Below, in pieces: positions 29,172 through 36,522 of a stretch of 64,000 bases of DNA (within the stretch, counting starts at the first letter, position 1; the number at the start of each line of letters is the position of its first letter). Origin of the DNA: Algoriphagus iocasae (lineage in GTDB: Bacteria; Bacteroidota; Bacteroidia; Cytophagales; Cyclobacteriaceae); contig NZ_JACIJO010000001.1 in assembly GCF_014206875.1 (NCBI RefSeq), forward strand, positions 992,001-1,056,000. The letters are read 5' to 3'. The position numbers and the translations under genes were made by a program. The notes under the pieces were generated by a model. It saw nothing but the letters and a program-made list of their open reading frames with translations. It was not told the origin of the DNA and made no database searches.

Positions 29172-30062
29172 ATGAACAGTACCACACTTCTGCCCTCGAA
29201 TCTCCAGATTTCAAAGATAGGTTTGGGTTGTATGTCACTTCCTGACAATTTTCAGGAAAGTGAAAAAATCCTGAAAGCGGCAGTTGCCAATGGAATTAAA
29301 TTTCTGGACACAGCAGATTTATATCAAAACGGATGGAATGAAGAGATGCTGGGGAATGCAATTAAAGATCAAAGAAAGGAAGTTGTTTTGGCGACCAAAG
29401 TCGGCAATCAAATGAGAGCGGATGGATCGGGCTGGGATTGGAACCCAAAGAAAGAATACATTCTTCAAGCAGTTGAAAAAAGTCTGAAAAGATTGCAAAC
29501 GGATTACATTGACCTTTATCAATTGCATGGAGGAACGATTGATGATCCTTGGGATGAGACGCTCGAAGCTTTTGAAATTTTGAAAGAGCAAGGGAAAATC
29601 CGGGCATTCGGTATTTCATCCATCCGTCCAAATGTCATCAGAAAAGTAATGGCAGACTCTCAGCCGGCTACGATTATGATGCAATACAGCCCGTTGGACC
29701 GAAGGCCAGAAGAAGAGGCATTCCCATTGATTGAAAGCACTCAGACAAAAGTATTGGTACGAGGAAGCTTTGTCAAAGGGATGCTGATCAATAAGCCCGC
29801 TGGAGAATATTTGGATCTTTCTGCCCAAAAGGTGGAGGAAATCAAAAAGGAAATCGCCAGTTATGGAATTCTTCCTGAAGCATTTTTGATTCGATTTGGC
29901 TTAAGCCAAAAAGCTGTTGGGGCTTTAATTATTGGTGCAAGTTCTGTAACTCAAGTCGAGAAAATGGTAGAAGGCTTTGAAAAAAGTAAAGCTATTTCTG
30001 ATGATGTCATTTCTGAATTCCGCCAAAAATTCACTCCAAATTACTATCAGCAGCATCGGTAA
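29172..30062 (+). CDS. Aldo/keto reductase
   Basis: 296 residues of the aldo/keto reductase TIM-barrel family. GLGCMSLP lies near the N-terminus, the catalytic Asp and Tyr are in FLDTADLYQNG, the Lys in VVLATKVG and the His in YIDLYQLHGG. The C-terminal NADPH-binding segment LIIGASSVTQVEKMV is present. The substrate cannot be assigned. It is divergent from pfkA with 129 bp between the starts. Confidence 0.93.
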   Translation: MNSTTLLPSNLQISKIGLGCMSLPDNFQESEKILKAAVANGIKFLDTADLYQNGWNEEMLGNAIKDQRKEVVLATKVGNQMRADGSGWDWNPKKEYILQAVEKSLKRLQTDYIDLYQLHGGTIDDPWDETLEAFEILKEQGKIRAFGISSIRPNVIRKVMADSQPATIMMQYSPLDRRPEEEAFPLIESTQTKVLVRGSFVKGMLINKPAGEYLDLSAQKVEEIKKEIASYGILPEAFLIRFGLSQKAVGALIIGASSVTQVEKMVEGFEKSKAISDDVISEFRQKFTPNYYQQHR

Positions 30063-30148
30063 AATTCCTGTTGCCCACAGAATTCAAATCAATTATTTTA
30101 GGCATGTTGAATTCATTTGATCTAAAAATCACCCAAATCCACTTAAAG

Positions 30149-32335
30149 ATGAAGTTTCGATTACTCTATTTGGCATTGCCATTATTGGTTTTTGCCTGTC
30201 AACCCAAAGAACTTACCGAACAGGAACGATGGGAGGCCACCGCTGAGCGAGTGGAAATCATCCGGGATGATTTTGGGATCCCACATATTTATGGAGAGAC
30301 GGATGCCGATGCTGTTTTTGGGATGCTTTACGCCCAGTGTGAGGATGATTTTAGAAGAGTGGAGCGAAACTATGTTTGGGCCACTGGAAGACTGGCTGAG
30401 CTGGAAGGAGAGGAAGCGATCTATTCGGATTTGCGTGCGAATTTGTATATGACTGAAGCGGAAGCCAAAGCTGCTTATGACGCTGCTCCTGATTGGTTGC
30501 AGAAACTTTGTGTGGCTTTTGCTGATGGAGTGAATTATTACTTGGCAACGCATCCTGAGGTAACACCAAATGTGATCACGTATTATGAACCTTGGATGCC
30601 TATGTTTTTCTCTGAAGGATCGATTGGTGGAGATATTGAGCAAATTCCAACCAGAAGAATCGCTGCATTTTATGGGGAAAATAAATCCTTGGCTTACAAT
30701 GAATTTGGAAGTGGATTGGATCCTGTGGACCTGACCGAGGAACCAAAAGGTTCTAATGGAATTGCTATTTCAGGTTCTCGAACTGAGTCTGGAAAAGCCA
30801 TGCTGCTGATCAATCCACATACTTCTTTCTATTTCAGACCGGAAATCCACGTGGTCAGTGAAGAAGGGTTAAACGCATATGGAGCGGTGACTTGGGGACA
30901 ATTTTTTGTTTATCAGGGATTCAATGAAAAAACCGGTTGGATGCATACCTCCACAGGAGTGGATTTTATAGATGAATTCGTAGAAGATGTCACAGAAACT
31001 GATGGAAAATTGAGTTACAAGTATGGCGATGAAAACAGAGCTGTGACCGAATTACCCATCACCTTGAAGTATAAGGATGGAAACGAAATCAAGGAGAAAT
31101 CCTTTACCATGTATCGAACCCATCATGGGCCAATTACTCATAAATTGGATGATAAGTGGGTGGTGACCAAAATCAATTGGGATCCTGTGAATGCCTTGAC
31201 CCAAAGTTTTACCCGAACGAAACTCAGCAATCATGCAGAGTTTAAAGAGATGATGAATATCCGTACCAATTCTTCCAACAACACAGTTTATGCGGATGCT
31301 GATGGCAACATTGCCTATTTCCATGGGAATTTTATCCCGAAAAGAAATGAAGGTTTTGACTTCTCAAAGCCCGTAGATGGTTCTGATCCTGCTTCGGACT
31401 GGCAAGGATTGCATACGGTAGATGAAAGCATTACTTTATTGAATCCTGGTACAGGCTGGATCCAGAATTGTAATTCTACCCCTTACACAGCGGCTGGTGA
31501 GTTTAGCCCGAAAGCAGAAAATTTCCCGGTTTATATGGCTCCGGAATCTGAAAATTACAGAGCTGTTCATGCTGTAAAAGTTTTAAAGGATGCCAACGAT
31601 CTCACATTGGATAAATTGATAGATTTGGCCTACGATCCATACTTACCGGCTTTTGAAAAATTGATTCCTATGCTCCTGAAAGCTTATGATCAAAAGGGGG
31701 TTGGCGATCCAAAAATCAGCGAACCGATCAAAGTTTTGGAAGAATGGGATTATCGCACCAGCAAGGAATCTGTGGCGATGTCTTTGGCGCATTTCTTTGG
31801 GATGAATTTTATGCGAAACCATGGAAATATCAATAACCTGCTGGATTTCAATCAAGGGAAAGGAGAGGTTCCTGCTCCAACCGCGATCGAACTTCTGACT
31901 ACTTTCCAAAGTACCATTGATCAAATGAATGCTGATTTTGGAACTTGGAATACACCTTGGTCAGAGATCAACAGATTTCAAAGGTTGACAGGGGATATCG
32001 ATTTGAAGTTTGATGATGAAAAGCCTTATGTGCCGGTAGGTTTAGCTTCAGGAACTTGGGGGGCTTTGGCAGCTTATGGAGCCAGATCAACACCAGAAAC
32101 CAAGCGATTGTATGGATACAGAGGGAATAGCTTTGTGGCAGTGGTGGAGTTTGGTGATAAGGTAAAAGCCAAGTCCATTTTAGCGGGTGGTCAAAATTCA
32201 GATCCAAATTCACCTCATTTTGATGATCAGGCACAGCGATATGCAGATGCAAAATTCAAAGATGTGGCATTCTATCGTGAAGATATCGAGGCAAGAGCAG
32301 AGGAGAAATATCAGCCTGGGAAAAGAGGAAGATAG
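30149..32335 (+). CDS. Penicillin acylase family lipoprotein (N-terminal nucleophile amidase)
   Basis: 728 residues from the ATG at 30149, chosen because it begins a lipoprotein signal (MKFRLLYLALPLLVFAC, Cys17). The S45 family hallmark is GSN at 201-203, where cleavage before Ser202 would expose the catalytic serine of the beta chain; the alpha part holds IIRDDFGIPHIYGETDADAVFGMLYAQ. Members hydrolyse amide-linked acyl groups, including penicillins and acyl-homoserine lactones. The substrate here is unknown; lipid anchoring suggests an envelope location. It stands alone after the aldo/keto reductase. Confidence 0.9.
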   Translation: MKFRLLYLALPLLVFACQPKELTEQERWEATAERVEIIRDDFGIPHIYGETDADAVFGMLYAQCEDDFRRVERNYVWATGRLAELEGEEAIYSDLRANLYMTEAEAKAAYDAAPDWLQKLCVAFADGVNYYLATHPEVTPNVITYYEPWMPMFFSEGSIGGDIEQIPTRRIAAFYGENKSLAYNEFGSGLDPVDLTEEPKGSNGIAISGSRTESGKAMLLINPHTSFYFRPEIHVVSEEGLNAYGAVTWGQFFVYQGFNEKTGWMHTSTGVDFIDEFVEDVTETDGKLSYKYGDENRAVTELPITLKYKDGNEIKEKSFTMYRTHHGPITHKLDDKWVVTKINWDPVNALTQSFTRTKLSNHAEFKEMMNIRTNSSNNTVYADADGNIAYFHGNFIPKRNEGFDFSKPVDGSDPASDWQGLHTVDESITLLNPGTGWIQNCNSTPYTAAGEFSPKAENFPVYMAPESENYRAVHAVKVLKDANDLTLDKLIDLAYDPYLPAFEKLIPMLLKAYDQKGVGDPKISEPIKVLEEWDYRTSKESVAMSLAHFFGMNFMRNHGNINNLLDFNQGKGEVPAPTAIELLTTFQSTIDQMNADFGTWNTPWSEINRFQRLTGDIDLKFDDEKPYVPVGLASGTWGALAAYGARSTPETKRLYGYRGNSFVAVVEFGDKVKAKSILAGGQNSDPNSPHFDDQAQRYADAKFKDVAFYREDIEARAEEKYQPGKRGR

Positions 32336-32338
32336 TAA

Positions 32339-32460
32339 GTCAAAAGTCTAAAGTGAGAAAGCTGAAATACAGTATTCAGTATTCAGCCTGCCTACCGAAG
32401 GTAGGTCTCAGTTTTCAGTAGGCAGTTGGAATCTTGTAAAGTTTATAAGTTTTGGAAACG
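32339..32460 (+). repeat. Direct repeat copy 1 (~122 bp)
   Basis: Runs from gtcaaaagtctaaagtgaga to aagttttggaaacg and matches 32550-32671 over its length with about 15-20 differences by eye. It contains a short palindrome, CCTACC-gaa-GGTAGG at 32391-32405, so the transcript could fold. Confidence 0.85.
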
Positions 32461-32549
32461 GATCTAATCTCCCTTGAAGTAGGATTCTGAATTGGATCCT
32501 GATCTCAATCAAAGGAGGTTAAGAGGATTTAGTAACGAGATATTTTGAA

Positions 32550-32671
32550 GTCAGAAATCTAAAGTGAGAAAGCTGAAAGGCAGTGTACAGTCATCAGCCT
32601 GCCTACCTAAGGTAGGTCTCAGTTTTCAGTAGGCAGTTGGAATCTTGTGAAGTTTATAAGTTTTGGAAGCG
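32550..32671 (+). repeat. Direct repeat copy 2 (~122 bp)
   Basis: Second copy of the repeat at 32339-32460, 211 bp further on. The core CCTACC-taa-GGTAGG palindrome is kept, with changes limited to the loop, and the flanking TCTCAGTTTTCAGTAGGCAG is identical. Such conservation suggests a dispersed genomic repeat. Confidence 0.85.
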
Positions 32672-32677
32672 AATAAA

Positions 32678-32732
32678 TCCCCCTTGGATTGTGATCGGTA
32701 TTTATTTGATGATCAGGTTTCAAGGGGGACAT
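32678..32732. repeat. Inverted repeat TCCCCCTTG / CAAGGGGGA
   Basis: A 9-bp perfect inverted repeat separated by about 34 bp, with GATC-containing partial pairing inside. It lies just downstream of the second direct repeat and just before the end of the minus-strand 73-residue gene. It might terminate that gene, but no T run is evident. Confidence 0.6.
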
Positions 32733-32738
32733 GTGACT

Positions 32739-32960
32739 TTAGATAGATAAATTACTAAAGTACCTCTCTTCTTGCTGTTTTAAAGAACCCTGATTCGCAC
32801 GAACATACTCCCGACGAAGCCAATACTTAAGTTCTCTTCCTTCATCGATAGAAAGCCATTTTAAAGCTTTTCTATATTCTTTTTTAAATAGTCTTTTATC
32901 AAATGAGACTGCTTTTAAAATTGTTTTGCAATAATCGAGCATGGTTTTCCTCTTTTTCAT
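32739..32960 (-). CDS. Small conserved hypothetical protein
   Basis: 73 residues, strongly basic and helical, with the core LDYCKTILKAVSFDKRLFKKEYRKAL-type pattern seen in small Bacteroidota proteins that lack a named function (recollection, not searched). A second in-frame start at 32942 (MLDYCK) would give 67 residues and may be the true one. It has no signal or membrane segment. It is isolated in a repeat-rich region. Confidence 0.6.
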   Translation of the reverse strand: MKKRKTMLDYCKTILKAVSFDKRLFKKEYRKALKWLSIDEGRELKYWLRREYVRANQGSLKQQEERYFSNLSI

Positions 32961-33040
32961 TTCAGATGATTTGAAAAGTTTAAGATTGATTTTAGAAAAT
33001 AGAAACTGATTATATCTCTACCGAGATCTCATCTAAAAAG

Positions 33041-33349
33041 CTAAATCAAAAAGCAACTATTCCGAATGAAAATTGGGGTTTTGGAAATAAAGACTTCTGG
33101 GAACTCTGTTTTTGAAATTCTCGAAATTTCCTGGATGTATGGTTTCTTAAAGGAAAAACAAGGATTTTCACGCTCTTTATTTTTCCTGGAGTGGTAGTGA
33201 AAAACTTCTCTTGAATTGATTATTTCAACTTCATGGACGCTTTCGTTTTGGATGAAAATGGAATTTACCAATTCATATTCCATGGTCCCTGAACAAATAA
33301 AAATCAAGGATAGGAGTAGAACTTTCGTTATAGTGGCAATTTTTCTCAT
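33041..33349 (-). CDS. Putative small secreted protein
   Basis: 102 residues. The N-terminus (MRKIATITKVLLLSLIFICSG) looks like a signal peptide, possibly with a lipobox-like FICS. The rest is polar and basic with no recognised domain. The gene is supported only by the signal-like start and lack of competing frames, so it could be spurious. Confidence 0.42.
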   Translation of the reverse strand: MRKIATITKVLLLSLIFICSGTMEYELVNSIFIQNESVHEVEIINSREVFHYHSRKNKERENPCFSFKKPYIQEISRISKTEFPEVFISKTPIFIRNSCFLI

Positions 33350-33545
33350 TAAATCAATTTACGGTTAAAAGCCCACTAAAGATTATGTTTTTTACATAAA
33401 TGAATATTAATTATTTATTGGTTAGTCATAAAAATAATTTATGATAGAATGGGGAGTTCGATTGATATTTGAATTGCAAAAAAGATCTTGAATTACCTTT
33501 CAAGATTTGCAGAAAGCGACAAATACTTAACCCTATTAAAAACAA

Positions 33546-33575
33546 AAGACCAGAACTGGATTCAATTCTGGTCTT
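33546..33575 (-). terminator. Terminator after ssb copy 1
   Basis: Arms AAGACCAGAA (33546-33555) and TTCTGGTCTT (33566-33575) form a perfect 10-bp stem with a 10-nt loop. On the minus strand the stem is followed by a T-rich stretch (TTTTGTTTTT). It starts 20 bp beyond the ssb stop. The second ssb copy has an unrelated terminator. Confidence 0.85.
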
Positions 33576-33595
33576 AGTTTTCAACTCTAATTTTT

Positions 33596-33979
33596 TCAAA
33601 ACGGCAAATCGTCTTCCGTTTCAGCTCCTGCAGGAACATTCGCTTTGCGGTCTCCCATTAGTAAGATGCTATGAACCACAACTTCGGAAATGTAGCGTTT
33701 GATTCCTTCTTTGTCTTCGTAAGAGCGATTGCTAAGCTTGCCCTCGATGGCGATTTCCGAACCCTTGTCTGTGTACTTATCCAATAATTCTGCTTGCTTT
33801 CCCCAGGCTACGAGGTTGTGCCAAGTAGTTTCTTCTACGCGTTCACCTTTCGGGTTTTTGTAGTATTCGTTAGTGGCCATGGATACTTTGCCGAGCGTCT
33901 TTCCGCCGTCAAGATTTTTGATTTCTACTTTGGCTCCAAGGCGTCCGATTAGCTGTACTTTGTTTCTTATCGTGTTCAT
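33596..33979 (-). CDS. ssb: Single-stranded DNA-binding protein, copy 1
   Basis: A 127-residue SSB with one OB-fold domain (NKVQLIGRLGAKVEIK ... TWHNLVAWGKQAELLDKY ... GSEIAIEGKLSNRSYEDK) and the acidic C-terminal tip EDDLPF used to recruit partner enzymes. The linker is short. It binds single-stranded DNA in the cytoplasm. A second copy at 48841-49224 differs at two residues only (Ile4/Leu and Ile93/Asn), although the DNA differs at about two dozen positions, mostly silent. It is divergent from a cassette-like gene and occupies the place intI holds in an integron. It is probably an additional SSB, not the main replication one (inference). Confidence 0.93.
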   Translation of the reverse strand: MNTIRNKVQLIGRLGAKVEIKNLDGGKTLGKVSMATNEYYKNPKGERVEETTWHNLVAWGKQAELLDKYTDKGSEIAIEGKLSNRSYEDKEGIKRYISEVVVHSILLMGDRKANVPAGAETEDDLPF

Positions 33980-34081
33980 AATGTTTGTTGTTTTGTTGTT
34001 AAAAATTTGTTTTTCGTTTTCGCTAGAGGAATTCGATAAGCCAAAGTTGGGGGAGAGGGAAGTGCAGAATCGGGAGTTAGT

Positions 34082-34108
34082 CGTTTGTATCCGTTTGTAG
34101 TCGTTTGT
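34082..34108 (+). promoter_or_regulatory. Three helically phased CGTTTGT repeats in the leader
   Basis: CGTTTGT occurs at 34082-34088, 34092-34098 and 34102-34108, exactly 10 bp apart, so all three face the same side of the helix. The same array is unchanged at 49327-49353. It looks like a binding array for a DNA-binding protein that acts on the ssb/cassette leader. Inference from spacing and conservation. Confidence 0.6.
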
Positions 34109-34135
34109 TGTCGGATAATATAGGTTTATAGCTTG
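34104..34135 (+). promoter_or_regulatory. Candidate promoter driving the cassette side
   Basis: TTTG (34104-34107) followed after 21 bp by TAGCTTG (34129-34135) is a partial match to the Bacteroidota consensus on the plus strand. It is identical in the second copy. By position it would correspond to the cassette promoter Pc of an integron. Weak evidence from sequence alone. Confidence 0.3.
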
Positions 34136-34232
34136 TATGGGCTGATTATGGAATCAAAAAAGTTTAGTAGGTTTAGTGAGAAAAATGGAGAGTTGTGTAT
34201 ATACGGGTGTTGTGGGTAATTTGAAAAAATCA

Positions 34233-34853
34233 ATGAACATAAGACTAACTTTAATTCTAATAAGCTGTTTGATATTGACTTCTTGCCGACAATCTGAAAA
34301 GTCGAAGGAAATGATGGAGCAAGCTATGGACGTTTACCTGTATGCGGAACTAAATGACGATATTAAAATTGATAGTTCCCTTGTATTGACAAATAAGGCA
34401 TTAGAGTTTGACGACCAAAACTTTAGTGCATTAAATCACAAAGTGACACTTCTGTTCAGAAAGAAAGATTCAAAAGGATTAATTCAGGTAGCTGACAAAT
34501 TAATTGAACTGACCGACAAACCATTTTACCTCGGACAAAAAGCTATGTTTTTAGAACTTGAAGGTAAAATTGATGAAGCGAACGTGTATTATTCAAGAGC
34601 AATTGAAAAATATGACTACTACCTTAAATCGGACACGCTCAATTTCGACCTGTTGATTGAATATGTGGGAATTTTAGAAGCTTCTGGCGACACTACAAAG
34701 GCGAATAAAACGCTAACCGACATGAAAGAAATGGATTTTGAAGATTATCAAATAGAAATGATTGACTTGTATAAAGAGCAGGCAGTTTCTAAGAAGCAGC
34801 TTATCAAATATTGGACAGGTGAAATCGAATACGAACAAATAGGAGAAAAATAA
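34233..34853 (+). CDS. Cassette-borne TPR-like lipoprotein
   Basis: 206 residues from the ATG at 34233, which gives a lipoprotein signal with lipobox LTSC (an upstream in-frame ATG at 34176 lies inside the leader and is rejected). The mature part has TPR-like helices (ALEFDDQNFSALNHKVTLLFRKKD; FYLGQKAMFLELEGKIDEANVYYSRAIEKY). It probably sits in the envelope and binds other proteins. It is the only gene in the first cassette-like unit. Codon use favours GAC and AAC more than the flanking genes do. Function unknown. Confidence 0.82.
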   Translation: MNIRLTLILISCLILTSCRQSEKSKEMMEQAMDVYLYAELNDDIKIDSSLVLTNKALEFDDQNFSALNHKVTLLFRKKDSKGLIQVADKLIELTDKPFYLGQKAMFLELEGKIDEANVYYSRAIEKYDYYLKSDTLNFDLLIEYVGILEASGDTTKANKTLTDMKEMDFEDYQIEMIDLYKEQAVSKKQLIKYWTGEIEYEQIGEK

Positions 34854-34860
34854 AAACTAC

Positions 34861-34990
34861 CCACAACACAGCATATTGCTTATGGCGGGTGAACGGTTAC
34901 CAGCAAGGTTTTCGCTCCGTAGCCAGCTTTGGTTTCGGTGGACAGAAAAGTGCTCCGAAACCGCCACAAGCCATATGCAAACCGTTAATA
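34861..34990 (+). other. attC-like recombination site 1
   Basis: Left arm CCACAACACAGCATATTGCT begins at 34861 and continues TATGGCGG; the right arm, CCGCCACAAGCCATATGCAA then ACCGTTAATA, ends at 34990. Reverse-complementing the right arm aligns GCATAT(T/G)GCTT(A/G)TGGCGG with the left, including single mismatches. A second inner hairpin (GGTTTCGG / CCGAAACC, 34931-34960) fills the middle. Outer AAC and GTT match the R-box ends of attC sites. Confidence 0.65.
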
Positions 34991-35042
34991 TCAAGCTAAA
35001 ATAAATTAGACATTAAACTTAAATTCTATTTTCAAAAACAAC

Positions 35043-35459
35043 ATGAAAGAAATTGAAGAATTTTTTCCTTCGTATAAAGATGCAGTTTGGCAAAAAAATC
35101 CTGCTGCTGTTCTGAGGCTTTATGATTCCGAAGCTGTTCAATTTGATATGTGGGATAAGGGATACTATTCCAACCTTCAGGAATGGACTCCAGAAATTGA
35201 AAACTGGTTAAACTCTTTGGGGGAGGAAAAAGTAAAAGTTGATTTTGAAATGATAAAAATCCATCAGTCAGATTCAACTGGATTTGCCAGTGGTTTGATC
35301 AAATTTCAAGCTATTTCTCCTGAAGGAATTGTATTAAGGAACATGAAAAATAGGATTACCATTGGGTTTTCCAAGTTGAAAGAAGATTGGAAAGTGGTTC
35401 ACCAGCATATTTCTGCTCCGGTGACTTCTGAGGATCTTACTGCTATTTTGGATTTATAA
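35043..35459 (+). CDS. SnoaL/DUF4440-like (NTF2 fold) protein
   Basis: 138 residues with no signal peptide. The pattern EEFFPSYKDAVWQKNPAAVLRLYDSEAV at the start and FSKLKEDWKVVHQHISAP near the end is typical of NTF2-like / SnoaL-like / DUF4440 domains. Members act as small hydrolases, isomerases or binding proteins, so the activity is open. It lies 52 bp beyond attC-like site 1 and has no attC-like site after it, so it is probably chromosomal and not a cassette gene. Confidence 0.82.
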   Translation: MKEIEEFFPSYKDAVWQKNPAAVLRLYDSEAVQFDMWDKGYYSNLQEWTPEIENWLNSLGEEKVKVDFEMIKIHQSDSTGFASGLIKFQAISPEGIVLRNMKNRITIGFSKLKEDWKVVHQHISAPVTSEDLTAILDL

Positions 35460-35662
35460 AAGGTTTTGATTTAAAGTCCCAAATTAAAAAACTAAAAGTT
35501 AACTGAATCTTTTCTTTTTTATTATCTTAGTTATGGTAAGGTCAGTTTTTCGATTGCAATCTGGATTTGCTTTTGGAAAAATCGTTTCCTTTTCAATCGT
35601 GTATCTAAAGAAGTTTGGACTTATAAAAAAAGAACTAATTACTACATCAAACTAGGTAATTT

Positions 35663-35851
35663 ATGAAAACAAGTGTTTTAATTTTCACCATCGGATTGAT
35701 CTTAATTGCAGCTTCGATCACGCTAATCCTTCTTGATCCCAATTCAGGACGAACTCTATCGATTTCTGGACTACTTACATTCTTTGGATTTCCTTTGACA
35801 ATTGCAGGATTTGCTTTGAAAGAATCAAAACCAAGATTAACTGAGCGCTAA
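35663..35851 (+). CDS. Small two-helix membrane protein
   Basis: 62 residues, largely two hydrophobic helices (about 4-23 and 33-50) with a polar loop (DPNSGRT) and a charged tail. No named domain. The frame is supported by the clear membrane pattern and ATG start. Role unknown. Confidence 0.55.
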   Translation: MKTSVLIFTIGLILIAASITLILLDPNSGRTLSISGLLTFFGFPLTIAGFALKESKPRLTER

Positions 35852-35909
35852 ATAAACAATCAAAAAATCCCCTTTCTATCTAACCATTGTATTTAATCAA
35901 ATCCTTAAA

Positions 35910-36350
35910 TTGAAAAAACAACTTCTTACTCTTGGAATCTTATTTTCTTTTTTTGCTTGTACTTCTACCAAGCAACTTTCAAAAAATGAACCGCAGAAGC
36001 TTCGAGATGAAAACACTTTTTTGATTTCAGAAATTTCTACTGATGAGACTTATGGTTTCACAGAAAAAAATCCAGTTGAGGTAGGAGGAGTAAAAGACTC
36101 TGAGGGGCCAATAAACGAGAGAAGATTTTTAAATGCATTGGCAGGGCCAAATGGGGAGAAGGTCTCTTATTATAGAGCTGGAAGCTGTTGTCCAATTAAA
36201 AGTGATAATAACCCCTTTGGATTTGGAAGTGTTATGTTGGATAATTATCGGGTGACCTGGGAAAATTCAAAAGATACAGTTTCAATTTTTATCAACATGT
36301 ATGATTCTGGAAAGCTGAAAGCTCCTGTTGGATTTACTATCAAAAAATAA
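35910..36350 (+). CDS. Conserved Bacteroidota lipoprotein
   Basis: 146 residues starting at a TTG codon; no nearby ATG fits. The signal ends in a lipobox (FFAC, Cys17). The mature part has FLISEISTDETYGFTEKNPVEVGG, GPINERRFLNALAGPNGE and SCCPIK, a conserved pattern. Homologs have often been labelled 2-dehydro-3-deoxyphosphooctonate aldolase, but the sequence has no aldolase features, so that name is not adopted. A strong terminator follows. Function unknown. Confidence 0.82.
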   Translation: MKKQLLTLGILFSFFACTSTKQLSKNEPQKLRDENTFLISEISTDETYGFTEKNPVEVGGVKDSEGPINERRFLNALAGPNGEKVSYYRAGSCCPIKSDNNPFGFGSVMLDNYRVTWENSKDTVSIFINMYDSGKLKAPVGFTIKK

Positions 36351-36423
36351 TTTTGTCAAAAATTGTTTCACTGAAGTTTTAAAAAGTAAGCAAAGACATT
36401 TTTCCTTATCATTCAAAAAACAA

Positions 36424-36453
36424 AAAAACCACCTATACGCAGGTGGTTTTTTT
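36424..36453. terminator. Bidirectional terminator between convergent genes
   Basis: AAAAACCACCT (36424-36434) pairs with AGGTGGTTTTT (36441-36451), with a 6-nt loop. A runs and T runs flank it, so it can stop transcripts from the lipoprotein gene (plus) and the susC/susD genes (minus). Confidence 0.9.
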
Positions 36454-36522
36454 GCTTTTACTTCAAATCAAGTTTTGCTGTCTCGAATATGAGAGTTTTT
36501 TCTTGTTACTTAATGGATCACC

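Larger units (their letters stand above)
32336..32738. other. Intergenic region with duplicated repeat, no gene seen
   Basis: The 403-bp gap contains two copies of a ~122-bp repeat and a 9-bp-arm inverted repeat (listed separately). No convincing coding frame was found. The sequence is unlike the surrounding genes and resembles degenerate dispersed repeat material. Confidence 0.7.
33596..34195. repeat. Duplicated ssb-leader module, copy 1
   Basis: 600 bp matching 48841-49439. Homology begins at the ssb stop codon, covers the gene and a 216-bp leader, and ends at GTTG (34192-34195), after which the two loci are unrelated. By eye the leader differs at about 11 positions. The flanking terminators differ, so the module edges are sharp on both sides. 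Confidence 0.92.
34196..34990 (+). mobile_element. Integron-like gene cassette, locus 1
   Basis: Starts where homology to the second ssb leader ends and finishes at the attC-like site GTTA (34984-34987). It holds one plus-strand gene (34233-34853) with a short 5' stretch and a stop codon 7 bp before the palindromic site, which is the layout of a cassette. No integrase lies in the window. Confidence 0.6.

Noticed and set aside
30182..30643. 153-codon minus-strand frame inside the penicillin acylase gene
   Set aside because: It is fully within a well-supported gene and its sequence (many Ser, His, Arg and Ile) has no family resemblance.
33041..33349. Strong claim that the 102-residue gene is a conserved secreted protein
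   Set aside because: Only the signal-like start supports it; it is kept as a low-confidence gene.
35043..35459. Second cassette at locus 1 (SnoaL-like gene)
   Set aside because: It follows attC-like site 1, but no inverted repeat or GTTA lies after its stop codon.
35910..36350. Label 2-dehydro-3-deoxyphosphooctonate aldolase for this lipoprotein
   Set aside because: The protein is 146 residues with a lipobox and lacks the TIM-barrel and KDO8P synthase motifs; the name looks like propagated error.
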